From Strongylocentrotus droebachiensis (Eukaryota; Echinodermata; Echinoidea; Camarodonta; Strongylocentrotidae): a stretch of 64,000 nt of DNA. The stretch is taken from assembly GCA_035222895.1 (NCBI GenBank), contig JAVYIG010000318.1, positions 62,001-126,000 on the forward strand, in the 5' to 3' direction. The position numbers were made by a program, and so were the translations under genes. Of the stretch, positions 44,891-56,834 are shown in pieces; position 1 is the stretch's first letter; the number at the start of each line of letters is the position of its first letter. The notes under the pieces were generated by a model. The model was not told the origin of the DNA, did not search any database, and saw only the letters and a program-made list of their open reading frames with translations.

Positions 44891-47592
44891 ATGATATTTG
44901 TTTGTATCGAAAAGAAAATATATATGCATTCAGTCTTTTACAAATAATTATTGAAATATAGGTTCATGCCTATACATTGAAAAATAAGAACATAAATACA
45001 GCTCGCCATAAACGAAAAAGCACACTCTGTCGTTTGGATGTTGACATGGTGATACACTCATAATTAAATTCTACTTTATTTGTTCATTTCGTTGATGGCA
45101 TAATACAAAACGTGATTAGGAATCAATGGCTGAATTATTCACATTTCACAAGAAACTTGGAAAATATAATGACACACAATAATGCAAATGGTACGACTAT
45201 ATACAGACGCAAGATGATAATGAGGACAGCTTGACCACTGTAGTTTAAATAATAAGGGAAGAAGATAAATGAAACAATCAATATCAGTCATAAAACATAA
45301 TTCGTAATTCAATGGAGACTGAAAAGGAGTTTAATGCATTTAGAATATGTACAAAAGGGAAATATAATTTTAATAAAAGGTTTGAGTATTAAAATATGTA
45401 CAAATATTGCAAATGTATAAGCCGCTTAAGTGATCAATAAATATTAAATTTTAATCAGGGCTTGAAAGGTGAGAAAGTTTGTTTTATATTGTATTATAAT
45501 CTAGTATTGTATTTTTTGTATCTTAATCTAGTTAATTTGATTTTGCAGGTAGGCATTTTTTAACCTAATTTCAGTGCACGACTGATTATCATCAATTGAA
45601 CCAATAACTGAATAACTAAAAACAAGAGGTGTGATCATTGTTCGTTCTTACAATAAAAATTCCCTCATTGTTTTCATTTTACTTTAAATTTTGATTCACG
45701 AACCAAATGAGGTAGAAAAGAGCACTTCTTTATTAGCACTCTGATTTTGTCAACACAATTGGAATAGGTTTGGACATTTCGCAATGATCGAGAATTGTAA
45801 AAATGATCGCAAGAGAAGAAGCCAGGAGTTAAAGTTTTACGTTAGTCTGGCCAATCCTTTGACCAGACTCAATACCATCTTCTCCCGTCTTTCATCGAGG
45901 GTGGACAGTCCCGGTTCTTAGTTTATTGTTTGTAATCGGAAATTCCATTAATTTATTTATTTACAGTTTTATTTCAGCAGGGTTGCCTCTTTACTTAACA
46001 AATTAATTTCCCTGAGGGCCCTGCACAACGATACAAAAAATATTTTAAAAAATGTAAAAACATAATAAGTACATATTGAACACTTAAATAACATAACAAA
46101 AAAAAGTTATGAAAACGAAGATAAGTAAAATACTAATTTACAATATGAATACAATATTGAAGTGTAAATAAACATATGTCATGATCGAAACATCAAACGT
46201 ATAAATTATTCAATTGTCCAAGTATCGATTATTGCCGTTGAGAGGAAAATGAGGTAATGATTAGGAGAATGTTAAGAAGGAGTAGAATGAGGGAGAGTAG
46301 AGAAATATTGTAAAGGGGGAGTGGTAGAGAAAGGGAGAGATAGAAAAGGAGAGAGCGGGAGAAAAATTGCCCACGTGGGTATTACAGGAGACATTAGTCC
46401 GCTGAAGGGGATGTCCTACAAGAGGACATGGGAAATGGGGGAAGGGGTAGAAAAAGGGGGAAGAAAAGAAGGAGGATGGGAGTGAGATAAAGAGAGAGAG
46501 AGGAGTGACAGATGGAAGAATAGATCCTTTTATACCTGTACATGAACAGATATAGTAATAATTTACGCGGTAATGTCTTTGGATAGCATACAAACAATTA
46601 TACACAAATTTGATTTTAAAAATATTTAAATAATGGGGGCTAGTCTCTGTTTGGGATTTAATATATTCCAGTGCTTCCACCCTAAGTAATGAACGTTTCG
46701 TTTACAATCATTCACAATATCACTCGTTTTTACAAAAGAGGCAATGGTTTTTGATCGTGTTTCGTCTGAGTATTGGGGTTTCATGAAACGTTGGCGCAAA
46801 TACTGGGGGTCATTCCATCTGCATATTTGTAAACTTCGGTTAATCTATGAGCCTACCAACTTGAGGGTATGTTTCTCCATTGTAAGGCCTGGCATAAATA
46901 TGGTATGTGGGATCTTGGATGCGCTCCCAGGATCATTCTTGCGAGCCAATGAAGTTGTACCCGGCTAACTAACAGTCCATTTGAACACGTCCGTTTGACA
47001 AGACAACATCACAAATGTCGAAAAGTGGTATTACGAGGGAGGTACATAATAGTAAACATCATATTTGAAATGCACTGCTTTGCAGAACTTTTAAGAAAAA
47101 CGATTTGCTTTGCCATAAAGTCAAAAAGTACCTTTGTGACATATTTCCGTCTAGAAATCAAACTAATTATTTAAAATAAAAACAAATATTGAGTGACTGA
47201 AACACGTTTGGATTTGGTATCATATACATCAGATAATAATTGATACAATAACATAAAAGGCCTATCGAAAACTTTTACAATTACTTTTATATTAATTTTC
47301 CAATTAGGAGTGATTTTAGGAGAGAAAGAGCGCCCTCTTATTTACAGCATGCATACAGTCATTTGAAATTGATGTTATGTTGAAGTTTTTGAAACTGAAT
47401 CAGTTTCAGGACAAAAATATGTTTGTTTCACTTCTAGCGCTATAAATCACAAACGATTCATCCGTAGTATGGTCTATGTGCGCACAAACACCTACTCTTG
47501 TCTTACTGTCGGCTTGCTTTTATAATCATCGATAGTGTGCTTTATAAGATCGTCAAATAGAATTTCGAATGGCAAGATTCGATTGCTGAAAG
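44891..47592. other. A4-B4 intergenic region
   Basis: No Ig exon. The A flank block is near 45000 and an AATAAA lies near 45435. Upstream of B4 it is GA-rich but without a clean (GA)n array. The counterpart of the antisense ORF seen before B1 carries stops here. Conserved B upstream blocks (GACGAGGGAGGTACATA-like) are at about 47030. Confidence 0.55.
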
Positions 47593-47650
47593 ATGAACGC
47601 GATTTGTGCTGACGTTCTTCTTTTTCTTGTCGTTATCTTCTCGAAATCTG
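47593..47650 (+). CDS. B4 exon 1: signal peptide
   Basis: MNAICADVLLFLVVIFSKS, donor GTAAGT, phase 1. Confidence 0.84.
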
Positions 47651-50600
47651 GTAAGTTTTCTTTCATGTTATATTCATAAAAGTCATTCGTACTAATCCTG
47701 GGAGGAGGATTAGGGAGACGTAAAAATGCAATAAAAAGTAATTTAATAACCAGTCGTTGCTGCATGCATGTTTTTCAAATGCTGTCTACCTTATAATCGC
47801 TTCATTTTATGATGGAAGTATATAGATAAGAAAATTATCAAATTACTATGATTGTATAGCAGCTCCGAACACTGTTAACAAACCTCGTCTTAAAGCCGAA
47901 GTATCAAAATATTTCTACCAACTCAGATCTTTGACGTACATCTCATTTATACTTAGGCAATGCTTTGTATGGCAAACACGTATTTAAAACTATTCAGGGT
48001 AATTAATTAATATACTCGAAACGTTAGTCCGTTGTCGTTCTTCGTCAATGTTTTTTTTTACAGAAAGTGTATTTGAACCGTGGACAGGGGTAGGACGCGC
48101 CCATTCCAATTAAAAGATAGAAAAGGTGAGATAAAAGAGAAAGAGAAAGAGGAAAACAAAAAGACGCCTGAAATATCATCCGCACCTCCCTCCTTCTCAA
48201 TCAGCAGTCTTCAATAACAAATTCGCATGTCATTTTCAGAGTAAACTGGCGCTCCCCCACCCCTCCCTCTTCCATTGTTCCAGTACCCCCTTAAGGGGGT
48301 GGGCTCAATCGACGACACTGTATTTGCTGCATGCTATTTTCAATAACTGGGTTTCTTTCCCTTGACTTATGTTTAACTTCATCTATACAGGATACCATGC
48401 ATTTCAAGTGTCGATTCGGACAGGCAACTACTCTCTACCAGTTATTGGGGAAGATTTCACACTGGTTTGTACCTTCACGCCGCAAACCAGGAACCGACTT
48501 GTCAGTTGGGAAGGGAGTGGTAGTCTTAATACGCTGGCCTCTCACGACTGTCGGGAATATCTTTCTTGTCGGTTTACTGTTCTTGACCAATGGAAATACA
48601 GCATGTTAGCAGACTATAACAGTGCAAATATAACAATAAAACAACTTGACAAAAATGATGGAGACAATTACGAATGCACTGTAAGTGGTACACATGGATC
48701 AGGGAATGCAGGATCAACTAGCGTGCAAGTGACGCCATTACCTGCAGGTAAAAACATAGTCTTCACCTCACGAATTTATTATTGAAAAACAAAGCTCTTT
48801 CCACAGTCTTGTATACACATAGCTCAAAGTAGAGTCGTTCTCCGTTAAACATTAAACCTAAACATGCAGGCATATAATAATAAATTGATACAGGTTAAGC
48901 ATATTGTATTTTTTTCAATGAGACAAATCGAGGAAACCATTAATTCGGGCATGTCTTTTTATTCTAATTTGCTAAGCATTTTATTTGGAGTTATGATAAT
49001 GTACTACTAAAATAATGACTAAAATTATATTAGGCAACTAAGCAACTTAAAGCCACATCAAACATTCTTTGTGAAGGTATGAACTAAGAGATGTTCAGTA
49101 GTAGACATTGAAAGACTGTGTTAAGCGCATTTAAAGATTCAATTACATGAAAGTAGACTTTCACGGTGGAAAAGAACAATTTGAAGTGAGTTTAATTCAT
49201 CGTGACTGTTCCCTCTTTTTACGCCAGTTGCACCCTATTGGGTCTTTATCACGGATGAGAGATCGACCGAGTATTACTTTAACAACGCAAATATAACGGT
49301 AACTGCTGGAGAGCCGTATGACTTCACATGTAAAGCTGACTTGGCAAGGCCTCCTGCAGTATTGGAATGGCGTATACCAGATGGTGTAGCCATGGTTCTT
49401 CGGGATCAGTCTGATGTCGTACAAGGCAACAGCTATGCCACTCGGAAGGCTGCTACAATCACGCCATCTAGGAATGATCAAGGAAAGATTCTGCGCTGTG
49501 TGGCATCACATCCAAAGCTACAAAATAATCTTCAACGCTCAGTTTACCTGAATGTTCAAGGTAAGAAATGTATGCCAAGTGCAAAGCAGATTCACATTTT
49601 CACAGCCTGGCAGTGCAATTCGTTTAATGAAAGAGTGCATCAATGTCAGTTAAGTGAGCCCACATATTCTGTTCTTACCCTGTATTAACCGTTCCCTTTA
49701 GATCTCAACTTGGAACTTAATAGGGCAATATTCAATACTGAGTTGTCTTATTTCTTTTATGACTTTTTTTCCACATTTCCAGATTTACATAACCAGTTGT
49801 TTATTACCAGAATTAGGTATGTTTTATTTATTTTGTCTCTGTAATAAATTTCTACCGACCATCATGCTGTTTTACACAACTGGAGATAACTAGCAACATT
49901 ATTAAGCATTTCTTACAATATTTTTTACAAATGAGTTCACGTTCTCTCTCTCTCTCTCTCTCTCTTTCTTTTCATAAAGTTCAACCTTCTAGTATGTTAG
50001 TTTTTCCGACTGGAGATAACAAGGAAAACGAATCTGGATTCATTAACGTTCAGAAAGGTTCATCGACTTCAATCACTTGTAAAAGTGTCGGATCATTACC
50101 AGCAGTTGAATTATCATGGACACTTGACAGCACCCAAAGTTTCCCACGTAGCATAAGCCTTTCAAAGTATCGCAATGCTTTGGATAGAAGTTTGTTTGAC
50201 ACTGAGAGTACCATCACAATACATCCAGAGAGAAAGCACCATGGAAAACTTTTACAATGCTTTGCAACTTTAGGAAGCTTTTTGGATCGACGGGGAGCCA
50301 GACTGATGGTTTACGGTGAGATTTACTTCTTAAATATATCGGGATTTGAATTTCTTTACAGTAAATTAAGTTATACGCCTACAATCCATTTAAAGCCCTA
50401 TTTATGACAAAAAATTCGAAAGAGGATACTGTTTCATTTATTCTGATCTACCCTAGCTACCCAAACTAAATTGTCATTATTTTTATTAAAAATTGGCGTC
50501 ACCTCGGACTGGGAGGGGAGAAGCGAATTTGTTTTACTGTGACCCTCGGTTGTTTCATCGCCGTATAACTAAATAGTATATATAAGACCTTCTATATTTT

Positions 50601-52097
50601 ACCAAAGGACATTTCACCCTAATTAAGGCTTTACACATAACTATATATTTCATTTCTTTGTCTAGGCCCGCCAGATAATGTTAAAATGACCATACCAGAC
50701 GATCTACACGACGGTATAGAAACCAACGTAAGCTGCAGAGCTGTTAATGGATACCCTGCTCCGCTGATCCACTGGTACATCGGATCTAAAAATGTGACAC
50801 ATGATTCGTCTCTTAAGTCTCCAAGAATTGAAGATGGTTTGTGTTATGCTGAAAGCACCCTTACCCTCATACCAAAGAGATTTGATCATGGGAAACCTCT
50901 TCTCTGCCAGGCGGTTCATCCTGTAACGCCCCCAATGCCGGCAGTGAATGCTAGCATGGTTCTAAACATATCATGTGAGTATCAAATTTCATTTCAACTT
51001 TTGGAAAGAACATTATAAATAGAGAATCTCCTCAAATTGCGCGGGATATTGGTATGTCTAAGCGTTCACCAACTTTCCTCAAGACTTTCATCTACTTTTA
51101 TTTGTTATCATCTTTTATTTCTACGCATTCTTATATTTTACCTGTATGTTAGTTTCAGGAAATCCTTCACTCGTCCCTTGTGGCCTGGTGTTTTTTTTTC
51201 ATTGAAAAGAAAAATGCGTATGATTAATTACCAGTCAAGGTGATACGCTATAATGTCAATGTTTTCTTTTTTCTTGCATGCATGGACAAGTTTCTGTAAG
51301 TCCCAATCCAATATCCTGAATTTACCTCGCTAGTCCACTCCACATCCTTATATCTTCTTCTATTTTCGAACGCTTCTTTAAAAACAAATGATTTTCAATA
51401 TTTGTATATAATCTAGATGACCCGGTTGTGTCTGTTTCTTCTCGACGGCTTACATCAAATGATATACGTACTGGGTTCGTGCTTACATGTACTTCAGACG
51501 CGAATCCTCCTGCATTTATCTTACAATGGTTTTGCAATGGTACACAGTTGTCTAACGACTTCCGTCACATAACACTCTCTGAGACTATACCAGAGGGTGA
51601 AACGCGGACTTCCAGTGAAGTGACTATTCGAAACCCCCAATCCGAAGATCAATGTGATTACATCTGCGTAGCTGTGTCAAGATATGCTTCCGGTAGTGCA
51701 GTCTTTAACATCACATTTGCTCGTAAGTAACTGTTTTGTCATGGTATATTTTGGTTGATTTGTGTCTTATCCAGATTCTCTTTTTTTTTTATTATATGAA
51801 TTGGTGCTTGCTTCAGAAATAAATTATTCAACTCATATCCATGAACTCTCCTTCTATTTACCAAATGATTGATGATCTGAAATCGTGGCAATGAAGGACC
51901 AGTCGCTACAGAATTTGTCTTAACACTTTACCACTGATTAACCTTAAACTGCAGTGATCCCCAATTCACCTTCTTGGTTCATCGTCGACCAAAATCACAC
52001 GACATCTTCAACTCTTTTCGTTGCCTGGCAAAAACCTGATTCAACATCAGATTACGACATAATTGAATGGGATCGAACAAACTATTTACACACATGA
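47593..52097 (+). CDS. Gene B4: class B (subtype y) secreted 5-Ig protein
   Basis: Exons 47593-47650, 48391-48747, 49228-49560, 49980-50315, 50666-50974, 51417-51722 and 51955-52097 join to 613 residues. Layout: signal 1-19, V-like Ig to 138, Ig2 to 249, Ig3 to 361, Ig4 to 464, Ig5 to 566, half FN3 to the end. All core Cys and Trp residues are present, and the FN3 piece keeps LFVAWQKPDSTSDYDIIEW before TGA, so B4 is the best-preserved class B gene. Ig4 is 30 nt shorter than in B1 and B3 near its end. No membrane anchor is visible. Confidence 0.85.
48252..48271 (+). repeat. C-rich tract in B4 intron 1
   Basis: CTCCCCCACCCCTCCCTCTT, the shared B-gene intron 1 tract, weakest in B4. Confidence 0.8.
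48391..48747 (+). CDS. B4 exon 2: V-like Ig
   Basis: Acceptor CTATACAG, donor GTAAAA, 357 nt. LVCTFTPQTRNRLVSWEG, extra loop CREYLSC, GDNYEC. Confidence 0.88.
49228..49560 (+). CDS. B4 exon 3: C2-like Ig2
   Basis: Acceptor ACGCCAG, donor GTAAGA, 333 nt. YDFTCKADLARPPAVLEW and LRCVASHPKL. Confidence 0.9.
49945..49966 (+). repeat. (TC)n tract before B4 Ig3 acceptor
   Basis: A TC run forms part of the polypyrimidine tract of this intron. B1 has a similar run near 14715-14750. Confidence 0.85.
49980..50315 (+). CDS. B4 exon 4: C2-like Ig3
   Basis: Acceptor TCATAAAG, donor GTGAGA, 336 nt. SITCKSVGSLPAVELSWTLD with core Trp; LLQCFATLGS. Confidence 0.9.
50666..50974 (+). CDS. B4 exon 5: I-set-like Ig4
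   Basis: Acceptor TGTCTAG, donor GTGAGT, 309 nt. VSCRAVNGYPAPLIHWYIGS and LLCQAVHP; shorter than in other B genes after the second Cys. Confidence 0.9.
51417..51722 (+). CDS. B4 exon 6: I-set-like Ig5
   Basis: Acceptor AATCTAG, donor GTAAGT, 306 nt. LTCTSDANPPAFILQWFCNG and CDYICVAVSRYASGSA. Unspliced, the frame ends after ARK at 51728-51730. Confidence 0.9.
51955..52097 (+). CDS. B4 exon 7: half FN3, terminal
   Basis: Acceptor CTGCAG. IPNSPSWFIVDQNHTTSSTL, FVAWQKPDSTSDYDIIEWD, stop TGA. The clearest FN3 half in the B class. Confidence 0.7.
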
Positions 52098-52186
52098 TCA
52101 AGATCAAAGAATCAATAGAGTGGCTATGCCTTCAAATCGGTGAGTCCAACCCATCTTTCATCTTTTACGTATAAGTATAAGTTACA

Positions 52187-52291
52187 CACTACGAAATAAG
52201 GGTGCGATTGGGGTGCAGATTACCTCCGCGTATTTGGCAGAGGATGCTGATCTTGTAGCAGAATTGCACCCTTATATTTTAGTTTGTAGTT
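52187..52291. mobile_element. Small inverted-repeat element after B4
   Basis: Left end CACTACGAAATAAGGGTGC and right end GCACCCTTAT...AGTTTGTAGT pair with a small gap. About 105 bp, no coding sequence. Possibly a short MITE. Confidence 0.45.
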
Positions 52292-52581
52292 TGCAGGCAA
52301 AAACCCACATCAGTCGTAATGCGAATGATGTTGTATGAACTATTCTGAAATTATTCGCCCTCGTAGAGAAAAATATGTTATACCCTTCTCTGTTATTCCC
52401 CTACCTATTACATTTTCCAAATTCTATACAATAAAAGGCATTATTTTAAGTCCAATCGAAAGTACAACTTCTGTATTTTATACTGCCCAAAGTACCAATA
52501 AAAGTTAGTTTTCGAAACTCCCTTGTTATTTGAAACTAACAGCCCACTTACATACATGTATGTTTTTCAGAAAGATAAATT

Positions 52582-52594
52582 GCTTTCACTTTCG
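52582..52594 (-). promoter_or_regulatory. IRF-like element upstream of A5
   Basis: Minus strand CGAAAGTGAAAGC, perfect core. It is kept although the gene behind it is broken. Confidence 0.42.
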
Positions 52595-52779
52595 TTGCAG
52601 AAGAAAGAAGTTGAAACGCATACCAGCCATTTTGTTGTGTCCACTCATTCTGCCATTGGAAACCGTTACTGCTCGTCGTTCATTATTTTATTATCCAGAT
52701 ATTCCGTTAGGTTGCAAGATGGTTCATGCAACAGCCCTCCCAAGTTGAAATATACAAGTAAATGAGACGCTAAAACAAT

Positions 52780-53173
52780 AAGCATAAACGTCTTCGCATA
52801 TATCTCTTCTTAACCTTCATCGTTTCTAAGACATATGAGATAAGCGTGTCTTCTCGTATTCAGAATCCAGGAATCCTCCCAGTCGTTGGCAAGGATATAA
52901 CACTTGCCTGCACATTTTCCCCTCCATCTACATATCGCCAATTGTCTTGGATGAACAGGAATAACAATATTCTAGCTAGATGTCCAGGGGTGGGATGCAG
53001 ACACGAGCAGAATGTTCAAGATATATCCAAGTACAATTTGAGGGTAGATGCTTCCTACGGAAATCTAACTGTTAGGAATTTAACTGTGGATGACAGCGGC
53101 AGATAACAGTGCTCAGTTTTCACATCTTATGATGCAGCTACTAGTGGAATTCTGCTGAAGGTACTGTTATCAG
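52780..53173 (+). pseudogene. A5 exon 1 remnant: signal + V-like Ig
   Basis: LACTFSPPSTYRQLSWMNRN, loop CPGVGC, then GR-stop before the F-strand Cys. No in-frame ATG in the signal region (AAG at the start). Donor GTAATG is intact. Confidence 0.85.
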
Positions 53174-53523
53174 GTAATGTATTCTAACATTAATCTGGAT
53201 AGCTTTATGTGGTCATGATGTGTTTGAAATTGTAATGTTAATGACTCATTACTCATTAAAAATCAATAAAACATTTGAACTTTTGAATAAAACGGTCAGG
53301 TCAGGTGTAGTTTCATTGATAACTACTATTATGATATACCGAGTTCTATTTGTGACTGAACAAAAATCCAAACTATGGTATTTTACAAACAATATTGATA
53401 TGGTGGTATTTTTATTTTGTTTATTTAAAAAACGGTCCTAGCATCTGGCAGACACCCAAGTTGACAAGATATATATTCCAGTGGTAACAAAATGTTTACA
53501 TGTACATTTCGCTTCACTTCAAG

Positions 53524-53856
53524 CGACGCCTAGACTGCTGTCTATCACCGATGATCGGTCCGAGGGTGGATACGTGAATGGAGCATCAGTGAGCATCACG
53601 TCTGGGCGAACCCAAAACCTAATATGTTCAGTCCAAAACGCCAGACCACCTGCAGAACTAGAGTGGTACCTTCTTGAAGAAGTACAGATTCGACTGTATG
53701 ATCAGTATAATGCTGCTGATGGTGAAGCTTACACCTCTCGAAGAGTTGTTTCTGTTACTCCCTCGAGAGAGGATGATGGAAAGATTTTGCGTTGTATGGC
53801 TGCGCATCGGGAGCTTGATAATGGGCTTCAATCAACCATCCGTCTAGATGTTCAAG
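53524..53856 (+). pseudogene. A5 exon 2: Ig2, open
   Basis: Acceptor ACTTCAAG, donor GTAATT, 333 nt, open. LICSVQNARPPAELEWYLL and ILRCMAAHREL. Confidence 0.83.
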
Positions 53857-54196
53857 GTAATTATTTATATCACTCAAGACAGATACCATTGTGTCAAAAT
53901 CGTCTTGTCGAGTGGATACATATTTAAACGTATGATATTATAATCTGAATATTATACGAATACAATGTTTACCATGCTTGAATTACTCAAGTTGCTTTGG
54001 CGAATGTCTTTTCTAAAAATCGTATCAGAAGATGCACGTTTATACGAACTGACTGCTGAATTTACATAAATAATTCGATGATTAATCCGTTACTTCCTTT
54101 CAAATGAGTCTCCCCCTTTTTCATAGAAAACAAGAACCTGAATCAAATCTTTTTACATGCCATTGTTGGGGTAATTGCTTCTCTCCTTTCATTTAG

Positions 54197-54535
54197 TGTC
54201 GCCGACTAACCTACGGATCACCGCAACTGACCAAATGACTATCGACAAAGCAGGAACAAGAAGCGTCATTGTCTTAGAAGACTCGGCAACATCGTTCACC
54301 TGCAAAAGTGTAGGGTCTCGCCCTAAGGCTCTCATATCATGGATCATTGGTTCGGACGACGACCTGGGTAGCACAACCTCTACGTCAACCACGAACGAGG
54401 CTGACCACGGTTTACGTGACACAAAGGCCACTCTGCAGTTGCCTCCAAAGAGGAGGCACCACAATCAACTTCTCCGATGTGTGGCGTATGCTGGTATGAA
54501 CCAACGTCAAACAGAAGTGAGGGTTATCGTCTATG
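54197..54535 (+). pseudogene. A5 exon 3: Ig3, open
   Basis: Acceptor TCATTTAG, donor GTTAGT (GTGAGT in the other A genes). 339 nt, open. SPTNLRITATDQ, SFTCKSVG, ISWIIGSDDD, LLRCVAYAG. Confidence 0.83.
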
Positions 54536-54973
54536 GTTAGTATTCGTATGTTATATTAACTATACATCTCGAATTCAAAACAGAAGACCAAACACAGTCT
54601 TGTACATTCGGCAACACACTTAGACAGACATTGATATATACACTAGATGCGAAATCTGAACATTTTTAATAAATAGGTGTACGCATACATTGATTTGCCT
54701 TTTCTGCAGCAATATATTTCAATGATTCAAAAGTGATTATTGTGGACAATCTTTAGTGACAAACCTTCGTGATAGCTGATTCAAAATTAATATGCACATC
54801 GACATAATGTTGTTATTGTGTCGGAATATAGGAGTTATCTGTAGTCCATAGATTGTACCTTTTCAGAATATCGACAAGACCTTTTTTTGGTTGTCGGTAT
54901 ATATTTTATATGCAAGTAAATGGAGCTACTCATCTAAATATAGTGACATAATAAATACACTTTGATATACAAG

Positions 54974-55282
54974 GACCGCCGGATTCTCCCTACCTAAATG
55001 GAACGGAAGGTTTGCAGGATGGGGTGTCATCAAATGTGACTTGCACATCGAACAACGGCTACCCGGAACCAAAATTTCCATGGTACATTGGATCAAAGAA
55101 CGTCACCAAAGGTTCTGATACGCAGACTTCGAGGAATCGAAATCATCGACTGGATGCCACAGGTATTTTCAATTTCACACCCACGATAGACGATCATGAG
55201 AAACTCCTTGTCTGTCAAGTTTTTCAAACAAACGATGCATCCATGGAGTATTGGAGTGTCAGTGAGGTTATTCAAGTTCTTT
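54974..55282 (+). pseudogene. A5 exon 4: Ig4, open
   Basis: 309 nt, donor GTAAGT. VTCTSNNGYPEPKFPWYIGS; the ASMEYWSVSEV end matches A4. Confidence 0.83.
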
Positions 55283-55786
55283 GTAAGTTTGATTTATTTC
55301 AGCTTAACCTTTCACCATGTAGATGTTACGAGGCAGGCACATAACGTCGCTTTAAAAAGACATTACAAACATTGTCATTACTTGCTATTTACTGTCCTTT
55401 GTTGCTGTGAGCTGAAAACTATTTCAACTTGTCCATGATTATATTAAAGACACAATGGTACGTTATTTGTTTCAAATAAAAAAACCAAGGTTTGATTTTG
55501 TCTCCTCTTTTTAATGTATATTTGTGTTGTAATAACATTTCTAAACCCTTTAGATCTTTATTGAAACATAAGTATTGGTTATGATTAATACCAAAGGATG
55601 CAATACACTTGTAGATAGACCGTTCTATGTTAGTGTCATCGTTCTGGCATGTTAACAAATATTGGTAACCATTGAAATATGTATTCATTTACGCTCACCA
55701 TGAATACCATCACAAATTCGTTCTTCCTGAGCCTCCTTTTATTGTTTCCTTAACGTGTTTTCTTCTTTCTAATTACATGCATGTAG

Positions 55787-56089
55787 ATTCTCCTGTCATC
55801 GTGGACTACTCTGTTCGTCGGATTTCCACTGGTCAACAGAGCGTTGATGCCGTCCTTACTTGTATATCAGATAGCAGATCCCTAGCCTCAATAACCTGGT
55901 TTTCGAATAGCGCGGAACTCAGCAACGGCACCCGCCATCACATTTACCACAGTCATGCACAAGAAGATACCTTGAGGTCGAGTATTCTGATTATTTTAAA
56001 TATTTCGGCAGAAGACGAAGGCAACTATACATGTTTGGCTGAGACAAGGCTTGGGAACGACAAGGCAGCTATTACCTTCTCATATTTTG
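55787..56089 (+). pseudogene. A5 exon 5: Ig5, open
   Basis: 303 nt, donor GTAAAC. LTCISDSRSLASITWFSNS keeps Trp. From ISAEDEGNYTCLAETRLGND on it matches A2. Confidence 0.83.
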
Positions 56090-56640
56090 GTAAACCTTTT
56101 ACCATCAGACCAAGCCGCATATATGTAAAAGGATTATGTCCTATAATTTATATAACACATTGCCCGCTACAGTGCTTTGCCAATTATAATCCCAGATAAC
56201 AAATTAGAACAGTGTCATACTGTTACGATTGTATAACCTAGGTAATGAGATGATAACCCAGTTACAGTAAATATATCGGGCAATGTTCCGGTGGACTAAC
56301 GTGTCAATCTTTATAACATGTTAAACAAGGTTCCGGTGAAAATTGATTTGGGCTTTACTTGGGTTATACACTGTAAAGCTTATGACTGTGATTTAGGTGG
56401 ACGTTAAGTAAAGTATTAACATTAGGGTTAAGTTCAGGGATAGTTTTCGGCCCAGGTTTGAAATTTAGATTTCGGTTGGTGTACGAAGTGATCGGAATGT
56501 CGGAGGCACATGTGATATACAGCCGTCACTACGCACTACGGTATAATGTATTGTAATTGTATTGATTGCATACTTTTTTGTTCGGGTAACAAAATATGTT
56601 GGCACTGTCACTGATACCATCTTTTACAAATTTCTCCCAT

Positions 56641-56834
56641 GGACTCCAGTTCCGCCTTATGAGTGCATCGTCGATCAAAACCAGACGACATCATCTACTC
56701 TCTTCAAAGCTTGGCTACCTGGAATCGATGATTGTTTTCAACAAAAAATCACTTTGGAAAATATTACGAGGAAAAATCATCATAAGAGGATATTTTTGTA
56801 TATCGCGATAGACAATATATATATATTTATTTAG
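56641..56834 (+). pseudogene. A5 FN3 piece with lost acceptor
   Basis: TPVPPYECIVDQNQ as in A2, with FKAWLPGIDDCFQQ and NITRKNHHKR. The A2 stop TAG is AAG here, so the frame runs on to 56834. AG before the exon is AT (56639-56640). Confidence 0.7.

Larger units (their letters stand above)
52780..56834 (+). pseudogene. Gene A5: class A IgSF pseudogene, mosaic
   Basis: Exon remnants: 52780-53173, 53524-53856, 54197-54535, 54974-55282, 55787-56089 and an FN3 piece from 56641. Three lesions are seen. The position of the start codon in A1/A3 reads AAG (52780-52782) with exon 1 otherwise the same 394 nt. TAA at 53104-53106 replaces TAT in DSGRYxC. The FN3 acceptor, CTCCCAG in A2, is CTCCCAT here. 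Ig2 to Ig5 are open. Exons 1-3 look subtype a, Ig4 and its 3' intron look like A4, and the end of Ig5 with the 3' flank is nearly identical to A2. Could be a source for gene conversion; no intact protein is expected. Confidence 0.85.
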
